From Limosilactobacillus sp. WILCCON 0051 (GTDB taxonomy: Bacteria > Bacillota > Bacilli > Lactobacillales > Lactobacillaceae), in NCBI RefSeq assembly GCF_039955095.1, contig NZ_CP154878.1, positions 868,001-932,000 on the forward strand: a stretch of 64,000 nucleotides of DNA. The letters are read 5' to 3'. Position numbers and translations under genes: made by a program. The notes under the pieces were generated by a model. The model had not been told where the DNA came from. It was given only the letters and a program-made list of their open reading frames with translations, and ran no database searches. The number at the start of each line of letters is the position of its first letter. Position 1 is the stretch's first letter. Below are positions 1 to 7,671 of this stretch, in pieces.

Positions 1-743
1 AACTAATAATGGAAATCGCCCAAAGCTACGTTGTCCGCGATCGCTATACCGCTGGCTATCGGCGCATTCAGAAGAAACTGGATCAGCGTAACGCTCATTT
101 AGCTGGCGAAACCATCCGTAAACTAATGGCTCAGTTGAAGGTTCAAGTCGCAATCTATAATCAGAATCGCAACGGCAAGTATTCCTCATATCGCGGAACC
201 GTTGGAAAAACCGCCAAGAACCTGCTTAAGCAAAAGTTTGATGAAACCCAGCCTTATAAAGTCATTCACACCGATATCACGCAGACCCAACTGGCTAATC
301 AACAAAAAGTTTATATTTCAGTAATGGTTGATGAGGGCACCAAAGAAGTACTGGCCTGTCAGATCAGCGACCATCCAAATCGTAAACTAATCACTGATAC
401 GCTTGATGAATTATTGCAAAACCTGCCTGATAATGCCCGGCCGATCATTCATTCTGACCAAGGGTGGCATTACCAGCTGCCTTACTATACCCAAAAACTA
501 GCCGATCATCACTTTACCCAAAGCATGTCGCGGAAGGCTAACTGCCTCGATAACGCGCCAGTAGAAAGCTTCTTCCATCTTCTAAAGACTGAACTGCTCA
601 ATGGCCGTCCCCTTGTTCGTGACATCGAGGAATTCAAGCGCCTGGTAAACGGCTATATTATGTTCTTCAACAATATTCGTATCTCTTTAAAAACAGACGG
701 TCTGAGTCCAGTTGAATATCGCAATCAACAGTTGGCCGCTTAA
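1..743 (+). CDS. IS3-family transposase (OrfB), 5' end cut by the window edge
   Basis: Catalytic DDE integrase-type transposase of an IS3-family element, IS150-like by appearance. The reading frame is open to the left edge (codons at 3 and 6 precede the first ATG at 9), so the true start lies outside the window. Counted from that ATG, the catalytic triad is visible: D89 in HTDITQ, D150 in HSDQGW and E186 in NAPVES, with the 35-residue D-to-E spacing typical of the family, followed by the usual FFHLLKTE helix. The protein ends with the family-like GLSPVEYR segment. No frameshift or stop is seen in the visible part, so this half looks intact. OrfA (the helix-turn-helix partner) would lie upstream and cannot be seen. 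Confidence 0.9.
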   Translation, partial: LIMEIAQSYVVRDRYTAGYRRIQKKLDQRNAHLAGETIRKLMAQLKVQVAIYNQNRNGKYSSYRGTVGKTAKNLLKQKFDETQPYKVIHTDITQTQLANQQKVYISVMVDEGTKEVLACQISDHPNRKLITDTLDELLQNLPDNARPIIHSDQGWHYQLPYYTQKLADHHFTQSMSRKANCLDNAPVESFFHLLKTELLNGRPLVRDIEEFKRLVNGYIMFFNNIRISLKTDGLSPVEYRNQQLAA

Positions 744-779
744 TTTTAAAAGTTTGTCCGGATTTTCTCTTGCACTTCA
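1..779 (+). mobile_element. IS3-family element, right part only
   Basis: The transposase frame is followed by a short tail ending TTTGTCCGG...TGCACTTCA at about 753-779. This resembles the terminal inverted repeat of IS3-family elements, which end in CA. The left end is outside the window, so neither the inverted-repeat partner nor a target duplication can be checked. The right boundary near 779 is an inference. Confidence 0.6.
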
Positions 780-1095
780 TGATTCAATATGCAATACCTA
801 CTTTTGACTAAAAACCGGCGCAAAGTAGGTAAATTCAGAGCCGTCAATCGTTCAAAACTGGATTTTCTTCACTAAGTCAGGAATCTTCAGCCAGCAAAGT
901 ACAGCCAAAAGCGCTTTGACAGAACCGCGCCAAGAATCTGAAATCATGATGAGCTGGCCTTAAAACGATCAGCGTTAATCAGACCCGCCTAAAGTTGGCT
1001 GCGATGCAATAATCGACAAGATCCAGTCAGCAGCAGATATAAAATCATGAAGCCTGTGCGCGCCCTGCAATGGCAGATCTTGGCTCCGGCTGTGG
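780..1095. other. Non-coding stretch between IS3 end and integrase
   Basis: No convincing gene is seen here. The only clear structure is a perfect 10-bp inverted repeat, TACCTACTTT at 795-804 and AAAGTAGGTA at 822-831, separated by 17 bases. It has no T-run, so it is not a standard terminator. The rest is compositionally ordinary and may be decayed accessory DNA. Confidence 0.4.
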
Positions 1096-1740
1096 CTATT
1101 CAAGCTTGAAGTTGCGGACGACCTTGTCCAGATCCTCTTGCTCGATTCCAAGATAATGGCGGGTATTGCGTTCAGAAGAGTGGTTGAACAGCTGCGAGAT
1201 GATTTCGATATTGACGCCATCTTTATACAGTTGACGGCCAAACGTCTTACGAAACGAGTGCGTCCCCAGTTTGGCCACCAGTTTTTCGTTACCGGTTTTA
1301 CGCGCGATTCGCTGCAGCATTTGATAAAAGCCATGCACGGAGAAGTGACCGTCTTGGCGGCCGGGAAACAGCCAATCATTATCGTCTTTGAAGTCCAGCT
1401 CGTTTAAGTAGTTGATGATCTCAGCCAGACAGTTGTTCCAGTAAAGCGTCTTGGCCTTACCGGTTTTTTGCTCGATGATCCGCGTTTGGGTCTTGTTTTT
1501 AACGTGGCCAACCCGCAGCGTCACGACATCAGAGGCGCGCAGTCCGTTGTTTAACGCAATCGAGATCAAAAGCAGATTGCGGTTGACCAATTCGGGACGT
1601 GAATATTGGCGAATGGCTTCTTGCAGTTCATGATACTCGGCGGTCGTTAAAAATTTGACGTTTTCCACCCAGATCTTACGGTCGCCTTTTTTTTCGCCAT
1701 TGGTCTTGTTTTTGGGAACGTAGATGCGTTTTTTCGCCAT
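1096..1740 (-). CDS. Orphan tyrosine recombinase (phage-integrase family)
   Basis: A 214-residue site-specific recombinase made almost entirely of the catalytic domain; the N-terminal arm- and core-binding domains of full-size integrases are missing or very short. The catalytic set looks complete: R68 in GLRASD, a candidate beta-hairpin lysine near K92 in the EQKTGKAK segment, H161 and R164 in THSFRKTF, H187 in FNHSS and nucleophile Y196 in TRHYLG. A good ribosome binding site (AAGGAGG) precedes the ATG. No excisionase, phage gene or attachment repeat was recognised nearby, so its DNA substrate is unknown. It is transcribed divergently from nfo and points toward the IS3 remnant. It could belong to a degraded island or be a stand-alone Xer-like inversion enzyme. 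Confidence 0.85.
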   Translation of the reverse strand: MAKKRIYVPKNKTNGEKKGDRKIWVENVKFLTTAEYHELQEAIRQYSRPELVNRNLLLISIALNNGLRASDVVTLRVGHVKNKTQTRIIEQKTGKAKTLYWNNCLAEIINYLNELDFKDDNDWLFPGRQDGHFSVHGFYQMLQRIARKTGNEKLVAKLGTHSFRKTFGRQLYKDGVNIEIISQLFNHSSERNTRHYLGIEQEDLDKVVRNFKLE

Positions 1741-1840
1741 AGAAATTCCTCCTTAACAGCGAACGAGTCAATAATTTTATTGTAGCGATAAAATACGCTA
1801 AAATAAAGAGACTCGCTTATTAAAGAAAGGATGCGATCAA

Positions 1841-2743
1841 ATGCTGATTGGCTCACACGTCAGTCTTAAAGCGCCCAAAATGCTGCTTGGTTCTGCTCAA
1901 GAAGCAGCCAGCTATGGGGCCAATACGTTTATGGTTTACACCGGCGCGCCGCAGAATACCAAACGCAAGCCGCTTGATGAAATGAAGATTCCAGAAGGTC
2001 GGGCCTATATTGAAGAGCACGGTTTCAGTCATCTGGTGGTCCATGCGCCTTATATCGTTAATCTGGGCAATACGCTCAAACCGCAGAATTTTGCTTTTGG
2101 CGTTGAGTTTCTGCGTCAAGAGGTTCAGCGGGCCGCGGCCATTGGTGCCACGCAGATTACGCTGCATCCCGGAGCTCATGTCGGTGCTGGGGTCAAAGTC
2201 GCCTTACATCAGATTGCGCAAGGACTAAATGAGATCATCACGCCCGATCAAAAACCGCAGATCGCAATTGAAACCATGGCTGGTAAGGGGACTGAGGTTG
2301 GTACTTCATTTGAGCAGATTGCCGAGATCATGGATCAGGTTACCTATAACGAAAAGCTCTCGGTAACGTTTGATACATGTCATACCAATGACGCCGGCTA
2401 CAACGTCAAAAACGATTTTGATGGCGTCTTGGAAGAATTTGATCATGTCTTGGGCCTTGAAAAGCTGCAGGTCATTCACTTAAACGATTCCAAGAATCCA
2501 CAGGGCAGCCATAAAGACCGGCACGAAAACCTGGGGATGGGAACGATTGGCTTTGCGGCGCTCAGTTATATTGCCCATCATCCGCAATTGGAACAGGTGC
2601 CTAAGATTATGGAGACGCCCTGGGTCCCGCTGGCCGATAATCCTAAAAAGAAAGTTGCTCCTTATGGCGAAGAGATCAAGATGATCATAAACAATCAGTT
2701 TGATCCAACGTTTGTGGAACGACTAAGCCATTCTGAAAATTAG
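1841..2743 (+). CDS. nfo: Endonuclease IV (deoxyribonuclease IV)
   Basis: AP endonuclease of base-excision repair: cleaves DNA 5' to abasic sites using a trinuclear zinc centre in a TIM barrel. The 300-residue length fits the family. Visible signature segments include [10 protein letters not shown] at the N terminus, [11 protein letters not shown] near residue 65, [50 protein letters not shown] and a C-terminal METPW, which carry the conserved His, Glu and Asp zinc ligands. The start ATG follows GAAAGGA. The gene is divergent from the integrase and about 140 bp upstream of rpsU, probably as its own transcription unit. Confidence 0.96.
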   Translation: MLIGSHVSLKAPKMLLGSAQEAASYGANTFMVYTGAPQNTKRKPLDEMKIPEGRAYIEEHGFSHLVVHAPYIVNLGNTLKPQNFAFGVEFLRQEVQRAAAIGATQITLHPGAHVGAGVKVALHQIAQGLNEIITPDQKPQIAIETMAGKGTEVGTSFEQIAEIMDQVTYNEKLSVTFDTCHTNDAGYNVKNDFDGVLEEFDHVLGLEKLQVIHLNDSKNPQGSHKDRHENLGMGTIGFAALSYIAHHPQLEQVPKIMETPWVPLADNPKKKVAPYGEEIKMIINNQFDPTFVERLSHSEN

Positions 2744-2766
2744 TTGAAATTTTTTCAAAAAAGCAG

Positions 2767-2795
2767 TTGACGCTCTTTTTTTGATTAAGTATAAT
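2767..2795 (+). promoter_or_regulatory. Sigma-A promoter of rpsU
   Basis: TTGACG at 2767-2772 and a perfect TATAAT at 2790-2795 with a 17-base spacer: a near-consensus vegetative promoter. It fits strong expression of a ribosomal protein gene 90 bp downstream. Confidence 0.9.
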
Positions 2796-2885
2796 ATCAT
2801 TCGTAGTGATAAGATTGAAGCAGTCAATTAGACGCTTTTAATCGCAACAGTACGGAATTCTAAGCTCGGAGGGAGGGAATCAACA

Positions 2886-3071
2886 ATGTCAAAGACTATC
2901 GTTCGCAAGAATGAATCGTTAGACGACGCTCTTCGACGCTTTAAGCGTACGGTTTCACGGAACGGAACGCTGCAAGAATACCGCAAGCGTGAATTTTACG
3001 AAAAGCCAAGCGTAAAACGTAAGTTGAAATCTGAAGCAGCTCGGAAGCGCAAGAACAAGCGCCGTCACTAG
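2886..3071 (+). CDS. rpsU: 30S ribosomal protein S21
   Basis: Small basic protein of the 30S subunit, 61 residues, needed for efficient initiation on mRNAs. The N-terminal [20 protein letters not shown] and the very basic C-terminal RKRKNKRRH are diagnostic. A strong GGAGGGAGG ribosome binding site lies just upstream. It has its own near-consensus promoter and a strong terminator directly after the stop codon, so it is essentially monocistronic, with yqeY reached by read-through or its own promoter. Confidence 0.97.
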   Translation: MSKTIVRKNESLDDALRRFKRTVSRNGTLQEYRKREFYEKPSVKRKLKSEAARKRKNKRRH

Positions 3072-3080
3072 AATGCTGCA

Positions 3081-3118
3081 GCTCCTGGGCGAATGTCTCA
3101 TTCACCAGGGGCTTTTTT
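3081..3118 (+). terminator. Rho-independent terminator after rpsU
   Basis: Hairpin GCTCCTGG...GAATG / CATTC.CCAGGGGC followed by TTTTTT, starting 10 bases after the rpsU stop. Confidence 0.9.
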
Positions 3119-3149
3119 GTATAATTTAGAAAAATGGGAGGAACTTGAA

Positions 3150-3596
3150 ATGAGTCTATTGGATAAGCTGACTAAAGACATGGTTGCTGCAATGAAAGCC
3201 AAGGACAAGGAAACCTTGAGCACGGTCCGGATGCTTAAGGCTTCTGTTCAAAACGAAAAGATCAAGCTGGGTCATGAACTGAGCGAAGAAGAAGAAAATT
3301 CGCTGTTGGCACGTGAATACAAGCAGCGCAAGGAATCTTTGGAAGAATTCGTTGCTGCCAAGCGTCAGGATCTCATTGACAAGACTAAGGCCGAAATGAG
3401 CGTTGTTGAAAAGTACATGCCAAAGCAGCTTTCTGATGACGAAATCAAGCAGATCGTTGATGAGGCCGTTCAAGCTACGGGTGCTGACAGCATGAAGGAC
3501 TTCGGCAAGGTAATGAAGTCTGTCATGCCAAAGGTCAAGGGCAAGGCTGATGGCAAAGTGGTCAATCAAACCGTTAAGGATGCCCTGCAAAAATAA
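3150..3596 (+). CDS. yqeY: YqeY / GatB-like tRNA amidotransferase-domain protein
   Basis: A 148-residue protein of the YqeY family, which shares its C-terminal helical fold with GatB/GatE. Precise role not settled; a tRNA-related role is inferred from the fold. Recognisable pieces are SLLDKLTKDMVAAMKAKDKETLSTVRML at the N terminus, a charged middle and SMKDFGKVMKSVMPKVKGKADGKVVN at the C terminus. The ATG at 3150 is chosen because GGGAGG sits 8 bases upstream. A longer frame from 3093 would begin inside the rpsU terminator hairpin and has no binding site. rpsU-yqeY-phoH is a conserved order in lactobacilli; here phoH is displaced by two insertions. Confidence 0.92.
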   Translation: MSLLDKLTKDMVAAMKAKDKETLSTVRMLKASVQNEKIKLGHELSEEEENSLLAREYKQRKESLEEFVAAKRQDLIDKTKAEMSVVEKYMPKQLSDDEIKQIVDEAVQATGADSMKDFGKVMKSVMPKVKGKADGKVVNQTVKDALQK

Positions 3597-3649
3597 GGAT
3601 TGAGGCACCGGACTGCTGACAGTAGATCGGATTGCTGATCAAGACAGAA

Positions 3650-3682
3650 AGTACTGTACCAATTTGGGCAGTGCTTTTTTTC
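3650..3682 (+). terminator. Terminator after yqeY
   Basis: AGTACTG (3650-3656) pairs with CAGTGCT (3669-3675), with inner CC/GG pairing, followed by a run of T. It separates yqeY from whatever lies downstream. Confidence 0.8.
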
Positions 3683-3703
3683 TACTCTAAGTTCAAGTGT
3701 TAT

Positions 3704-3711
3704 CAACGTTT
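3704..3711 (+). repeat. IS66 target-site duplication, left copy
   Basis: CAACGTTT directly outside the left inverted repeat; identical to 6046-6053. Eight bases is the known duplication length for IS66. Confidence 0.9.
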
Positions 3712-3794
3712 GTAAGCACACTATAACCAACCGCATATGATTAAATCCCAAGTTCTCCTATACTTGAAGACATATTCAAGGAGGAGGACTTTTT

Positions 3795-3968
3795 ATGAAG
3801 CAAGATTTTGTCGAAGTTGATATACCACGAACAAAGAAGCCGGTTACTAAGCGCTCACGCTTGACTGCGACCGTTTCACTGCACCAAGTAAAAATTAATG
3901 TCTACCAAGAAGCAGATCCCGCTCTGGTTAGTGAGATCATTAAAGCAGTAGCCGCTTATGCTGGTTAA
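3795..3968 (+). CDS. IS66 TnpA-type accessory protein, short form
   Basis: A 57-codon frame with a strong GGAGGAGG ribosome binding site and ATG at 3795. Its C-terminal half (VKINVYQEADPALVSEIIKA) resembles the end of IS66 TnpA proteins, while the N-terminal DNA-binding part of the longer versions is absent. The last 11 bases overlap the tnpB start (TGCTGGTTAACTGG), indicating translational coupling. In IS66 elements TnpA is needed for transposition together with TnpB and the transposase. The family assignment rests on position and this C-terminal similarity. Confidence 0.7.
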   Translation: MKQDFVEVDIPRTKKPVTKRSRLTATVSLHQVKINVYQEADPALVSEIIKAVAAYAG

Positions 3969-4314
3969 CTGGAGTGCCCCTCAGCACGTCTACATAGTTT
4001 GTGGCAAGACCGATCTGCGGAAGGGGATTGATGGTTTGGCCATGGTGATCGCAGAGAATTATGGCTTGGAATTAGATAATGATTCGTTATTCCTATTTTG
4101 TGGCAATCGTAATGACCGCTTCAAAGGCTTGTACTGGGACGGCGAAGGATTCATCCTGCTTTATAAACGCTTTGAAAATGGTGGACTGCGATGGCCGCGA
4201 CATCGAGAAGACGCAGTGGCATTAACCAAGAGTCAGATTAAGGCATTGTTAGAAGGCATCTCGCCACTGCCTCAGAAACGAATCAGGCCGGCTATTAAGG
4301 GACCAGGGTATTAA
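3958..4314 (+). CDS. tnpB: IS66 family accessory protein TnpB
   Basis: A 118-residue protein with the IS66 Orf2/TnpB signature: VYIVCGKTDLRKGIDGLA near the N terminus, then SLFLFCGNRNDRFKGLYWDGEGFILLYKRFENG. This is the full family length, with the typical WDG.GF core. It is essential for IS66 transposition, though its biochemical activity is not established. It is translated with overlap from the short tnpA and followed by a 73-base gap holding a perfect hairpin before the transposase gene. It is unrelated to the TnpB nuclease at 6388. Confidence 0.95.
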   Translation: MLVNWSAPQHVYIVCGKTDLRKGIDGLAMVIAENYGLELDNDSLFLFCGNRNDRFKGLYWDGEGFILLYKRFENGGLRWPRHREDAVALTKSQIKALLEGISPLPQKRIRPAIKGPGY

Positions 4315-4338
4315 CAAGTTCCTCTTTTATTTGCCTCC

Positions 4339-4370
4339 ATTATCTGATAACCTAATGGTCATCAGATAAT
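4339..4370 (+). promoter_or_regulatory. Stem-loop directly upstream of the IS66 transposase ribosome binding site
   Basis: ATTATCTGAT (4339-4348) and ATCAGATAAT (4361-4370) form a perfect 10-bp stem with a 12-base loop, and the ribosome binding site AAAGGAGGTG (4371-4380) starts at the very next base. No T-run follows, so this is not a terminator. Such placement suggests translational or mRNA-stability control of transposase. Confidence 0.65.
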
Positions 4371-4387
4371 AAAGGAGGTGATTGGTA

Positions 4388-5923
4388 ATGGCTGAGAAGA
4401 TCACTTTAGAAGAAGCCTTGCGTGAAAACAAAGAACTAAAGGCTAAGATTGCGGAACTGACCGAGATGGTAAACTATCTGCAAAAGCAACTTTTTGGAAA
4501 AAAAACTGAAAAATTAAGTGCTGGCCAGTTGGATCTGTTTGATGACAACGAACAGGAAACCGTGCCAACGAATGATTCAACAGTAGAAAAGTTGACCACT
4601 ACCGTTACCAGTCACCAGAGAAAATGCAAATCAAAGGAATCACGTAAACAATTGCTTGATTGCCTAGAACAAGTTGAAGAACTTCATCAGCTAAGCGAGC
4701 AAGAACTGACTTGTGATCAATGCGGTCAAATGATGACGGTTATCGGCAAACATGAACAATATCGTGAAGTTAAACTGATTCCTGCCCACTTGTGCTGCAA
4801 AATCGTATGTACTGAAACGGCTAGATGCGAACACTGTCAAGATCCGGAAACCGACAATGATGTACTCGTTCAGGCAAAGACGCCACAGCCCTTGTTTCCA
4901 CACAGTTACCTTTCAAGCTCGGTAATCGCCGAAGTACTTTTTGAAAAGTTTGGTCTGGCAGTACCGTTTACCCGCCAGACGCAGTATTGGGAGCGCCTCG
5001 GACTTCCCATCACCAGCAAACATATGGCTCGTGGGGTAATTGAAGCTGGCGAAAGGTTTGGGCAAAAGATTTATGAACGTCTGCGTCAAGAAATCAAGGC
5101 AGCACCTGTGGTGCAGCTTGATGAGACGCCATTTCAAGTTCTGGATCTTGATCAATCACATGGCTACTTCTGGTCAGCCTGTTCTACGGCAGAATTCAGT
5201 CCACATCAAGTATCGTATTTCCACTATGCCCCTTCACGATCAGGAAAGGTTATTACAGAAATCTTAGGTGATGACTTTTCTGGCGGTATTATGTGTGATG
5301 GGTTTAGTGGATATTCTGATAATCGCTTACCAGAAGCGTATTGGGGGACCTGTCTGGTTCATATCAATCGCCAATTTAAGCGACTGCTTGATCCAAAGAT
5401 TACCCGCTTTCAAGGGCAAAGTATTGCGAGTGACGCCGTGCGGATCCTTGCCAAAGTATTTCACATCGAAAAACGGTTGAAATATTCATCAGCAAGTGAG
5501 AAGGCAGCCCAAAGGCGTCAGCATTTAAAAGCGATGATTGATGATTTCTATCAGCTGATTGAAGAAGCCTTGACGAAATCGCCACTCAAACCGCTACGCA
5601 ATGCAATCAAAAATGCCCTCAAATTGAAGAAGCGGGTTTACCAGATGTTCAGGCATGGAGAGCTGCCATTGCATAATAATCACAATGAGCAACTGATTCG
5701 TCCCACCACGCTGGTCAGAAAGAACAGTCTGTTTGCGAAGTCCACGGCTGGGGCCAAAGCCAATGCGATCTGGTATAGCATCGTGCAAACCGCAAAACTA
5801 AATCATTTGGATGTCTTTAAATATTTAGAGACCCTGCTTAGCGCCTTTACAAAACGCGAAACGCCAGAAATAGAGGCTTATTTGCCATGGGCTCGTGAAA
5901 TTCAAGAAAGCTGCAAAGCCTAA
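4388..5923 (+). CDS. tnpC: IS66 family DDE transposase (TnpC)
   Basis: A 511-residue transposase. Domains in order: an N-terminal leucine-rich coiled coil (about 5-36), a zinc-finger-like region with C109/C112 and C147/C150, then the RNase H-like catalytic domain with D245 in VQLDETPF, D304 in MCDGFSGY and E434 in NNHNEQLIRP, matching the IS66 DDE pattern. The C-terminal segment KSTAGAKANAIWYSIVQTAK is family-typical. ATG at 4388 is preferred over TTG at 4382 because of the spacing from the perfect AAAGGAGGTG. No frameshift is seen. It should catalyse excision and insertion of the surrounding element. Confidence 0.95.
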   Translation: MAEKITLEEALRENKELKAKIAELTEMVNYLQKQLFGKKTEKLSAGQLDLFDDNEQETVPTNDSTVEKLTTTVTSHQRKCKSKESRKQLLDCLEQVEELHQLSEQELTCDQCGQMMTVIGKHEQYREVKLIPAHLCCKIVCTETARCEHCQDPETDNDVLVQAKTPQPLFPHSYLSSSVIAEVLFEKFGLAVPFTRQTQYWERLGLPITSKHMARGVIEAGERFGQKIYERLRQEIKAAPVVQLDETPFQVLDLDQSHGYFWSACSTAEFSPHQVSYFHYAPSRSGKVITEILGDDFSGGIMCDGFSGYSDNRLPEAYWGTCLVHINRQFKRLLDPKITRFQGQSIASDAVRILAKVFHIEKRLKYSSASEKAAQRRQHLKAMIDDFYQLIEEALTKSPLKPLRNAIKNALKLKKRVYQMFRHGELPLHNNHNEQLIRPTTLVRKNSLFAKSTAGAKANAIWYSIVQTAKLNHLDVFKYLETLLSAFTKRETPEIEAYLPWAREIQESCKA

Positions 5924-5936
5924 TTGATAAATGAAC

Positions 5937-5980
5937 AGCGGTCGACCACGCAGAAATGCGCCGGTCGACCGCTGCTTTTT
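5937..5980 (+). terminator. Strong terminator inside the right end of IS66
   Basis: AGCGGTCGACC (5937-5947) and GGTCGACCGCT (5963-5973) form an 11-bp perfect stem followed by GCTTTTTT. It ends transposase transcription and would also stop upstream transcription from reaching phoH. Confidence 0.9.
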
Positions 5981-6045
5981 TGTTCTTTAATTTTTGAAAT
6001 TGGTCACCGCTTAGTAGGCAACACGGTTCAATATGGTGTGCTTAC

Positions 6046-6053
6046 CAACGTTT
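6046..6053 (+). repeat. IS66 target-site duplication, right copy
   Basis: CAACGTTT, identical to 3704-3711, immediately outside the right inverted repeat. Confidence 0.9.
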
Positions 6054-6071
6054 TTTGCCATGTTGCGTTTT

Positions 6072-6100
6072 ATGCGCATTGCAGCCGGCTATGTTATAAT
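6072..6100 (+). promoter_or_regulatory. Extended -10 promoter, probably the original phoH promoter
   Basis: TGTTATAAT at 6092-6100 is a perfect -10 hexamer (6095-6100) with the TGn extension; no good -35 is needed or seen. It is followed by AAAGGGG at 6129-6135, which looks like a ribosome binding site without a gene. The expected phoH start is now 1.8 kb downstream beyond the IS607-type element. Confidence 0.75.
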
Positions 6101-6229
6101 TTTTGATGGTATTGATTAAATCAAAAGCAAAGGGGTTAATTACTAATTATTAAAAATATAACCAATATAACTAAAAGCATTCAAATGTATTATGATAGAT
6201 TTAGCTTACTAAAGTGAGGTAAATTTATT

Positions 6230-6395
6230 TTGAGCAAAATTTATAAGGTTAGCCAAGCTGCTGAACTGCAAGGAATTGGTTGACGATCTGACCAGTATTA
6301 TCCATGTGTTTTCCAGTCGCTTATACGGCTTACGTCGCTATAAAAAACAGATTGAGACGGATCCCAGCTTGAAAGGCGGTGATAAGAATGACTGA
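6230..6395 (+). pseudogene. IS607-type serine recombinase (TnpA) with large internal deletion
   Basis: From a TTG at 6230 (GTGAGG upstream) the frame reads SKIYKVSQAAELQGIG, the MerR-like N terminus of IS607 TnpA, and then hits TGA at 6281. In the next frame, 6279-6395 reads VDDLTSIIHVFSSRLYGLRR..., the C-terminal helix of the same family, ending just after the TnpB start as in intact elements. The whole catalytic serine-recombinase domain, well over 100 codons, is missing, so the protein cannot be functional. The junction lies around 6275-6282. Confidence 0.8.
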
Positions 6396-7671
6396 TACGA
6401 TCCAAACGGTGGTTTACGAACTGCATCCGAATAAGACTATGAAGCAGGTTTTGGATGAGGCTATTGATTATCGTCGTTATTGTTGGAACCAAGCCTTAGA
6501 AATATGGAATGAGCTATATCTTGCTCATAAGATTTACGACAAAATTCTATGGACTAAATTTATTCCCAAACAAAATAAAAAGACGGGAAAAATCACGGTA
6601 AAACATATCGACGTTCATCTAAATCCTGCTCCAAATTGGAAGATGGTTCGTGACATTATGGTACACGACAAAGCGGATTGGCAATATCAGCGCTCTGCCC
6701 ACCTGCTTGGCCTTGCCGTTAAGGACTTGGGCAATGCTTGGCAGAATTTTTTTGACAAGGCACAGCCTGATTGGGGAAAGCCGCATTTTCATTCCCGTCG
6801 AGAACCACGCCAGGGCTTTAAAAGCGATCAAAGCAAGATTGTAGACGGTTTACTGCGTCTGGAACGTCCTCAAAAAAGTCTCGTTCCAAGTGAAGAATGG
6901 CGAGACTTTAAATTAAGTGAGCAACCTTTGTCCGACAAAATCGGGGTAGTCAGCTATTTCCGTGAAAAAGGCCGTTACTATGCAGCTGTACCGTTTAAAG
7001 TCGCCACTAAAAAAGCATTGCCCAAAACTGGTAAGAATACGGCAGTTGATGTTAATGTCGGTCATTTCAACTATACGGATGGTCAACAAAACGTTCTTCC
7101 AAAAAAGTTGGAACGCATTTACGAAAAAATCAAACATTATCAACGTCAATTAGCACATAAACGGGTTGTTACTGGCAGTGCGCAAAGCAATAACTATTTG
7201 AAGATGAGAACCAAGCTTCAAGCATGCTATCGCAAAGCGTTCAATATCCAGAATGACCTCATGCACAAATTTACGACCAAATTGGTTAACAATTATGATC
7301 AAATCGTAATTGAAAACCTGTCTGTCAAAGGCATGCTAATGAGCCATGTAGCTTCTAAGGGCGTGCATCGTTCCATGTTTGGCAGGTTTAAGCAAATGCT
7401 GACTTACAAGTGCAAATGGTATGATCGCAAACTGATTCTAGCTGATAAACTATATCCATCTACTCAGCGCTGTGCGGTCTGCGGCACCATTAAGCGAGGC
7501 GATGAACGCATTACGCTGTATGGCAACAAGAAATATGGCACCAAACATAATGAGTTTGTTTGCTATAACAAAAAATGTCCCAACTATAACTTAGTTGTAG
7601 ATCGGGACACCAATGCGATGCTTAATCTTTTAGTGCTGATTGAGCATCCAAAATTGAATAAGGCACTATAA
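6388..7671 (+). CDS. TnpB RNA-guided nuclease (IS607/IS605-type OrfB)
   Basis: A 427-residue TnpB protein, the ancestor-type relative of Cas12 nucleases that cuts DNA matching an RNA guide made from the element end. The RuvC residues are visible: D221 in AVDVNVG, E309 in IVIENLSVKGM and the VVDRDTNAM motif at 403-411. Between them is the four-cysteine zinc finger (C362, C365, C392, C397). Length is normal and the frame is intact. ATG at 6388 is preferred over GTG at 6379 because AAAGGCGGTG at 6372-6381 is then well spaced. It overlaps the end of the broken tnpA remnant. The nuclease can still be made although its recombinase partner is gone. Confidence 0.93.
   Translation: MTDTIQTVVYELHPNKTMKQVLDEAIDYRRYCWNQALEIWNELYLAHKIYDKILWTKFIPKQNKKTGKITVKHIDVHLNPAPNWKMVRDIMVHDKADWQYQRSAHLLGLAVKDLGNAWQNFFDKAQPDWGKPHFHSRREPRQGFKSDQSKIVDGLLRLERPQKSLVPSEEWRDFKLSEQPLSDKIGVVSYFREKGRYYAAVPFKVATKKALPKTGKNTAVDVNVGHFNYTDGQQNVLPKKLERIYEKIKHYQRQLAHKRVVTGSAQSNNYLKMRTKLQACYRKAFNIQNDLMHKFTTKLVNNYDQIVIENLSVKGMLMSHVASKGVHRSMFGRFKQMLTYKCKWYDRKLILADKLYPSTQRCAVCGTIKRGDERITLYGNKKYGTKHNEFVCYNKKCPNYNLVVDRDTNAMLNLLVLIEHPKLNKAL

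Larger units (their letters stand above)
3712..6045 (+). mobile_element. Complete IS66-family insertion sequence
   Basis: A 2334-bp element. Its ends form the IS66-type inverted repeat: GTAAGCACACTATA starting at 3712 and TATGGTGTGCTTAC ending at 6045, with one mismatch over 14 bases. It is flanked by a perfect 8-bp direct duplication CAACGTTT (3704-3711, 6046-6053). It carries the three usual genes in order: a short tnpA, tnpB and the DDE transposase. All frames are open and the catalytic residues are present, so it looks recent and possibly active. It lies in the yqeY-phoH intergenic region. Confidence 0.95.

Noticed and set aside
1096..1740. Prophage around the orphan integrase
   Set aside because: No phage gene, attachment repeat or tRNA target is visible; nfo and rpsU follow directly.
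3093..3149. Upstream in-frame extension of yqeY
   Set aside because: It begins inside the rpsU terminator hairpin and has no ribosome binding site; ATG 3150 has GGGAGG.
4388..5923. Possibility that the IS66 transposase is frameshifted
   Set aside because: The frame is continuous from start to stop and all DDE residues are in register.
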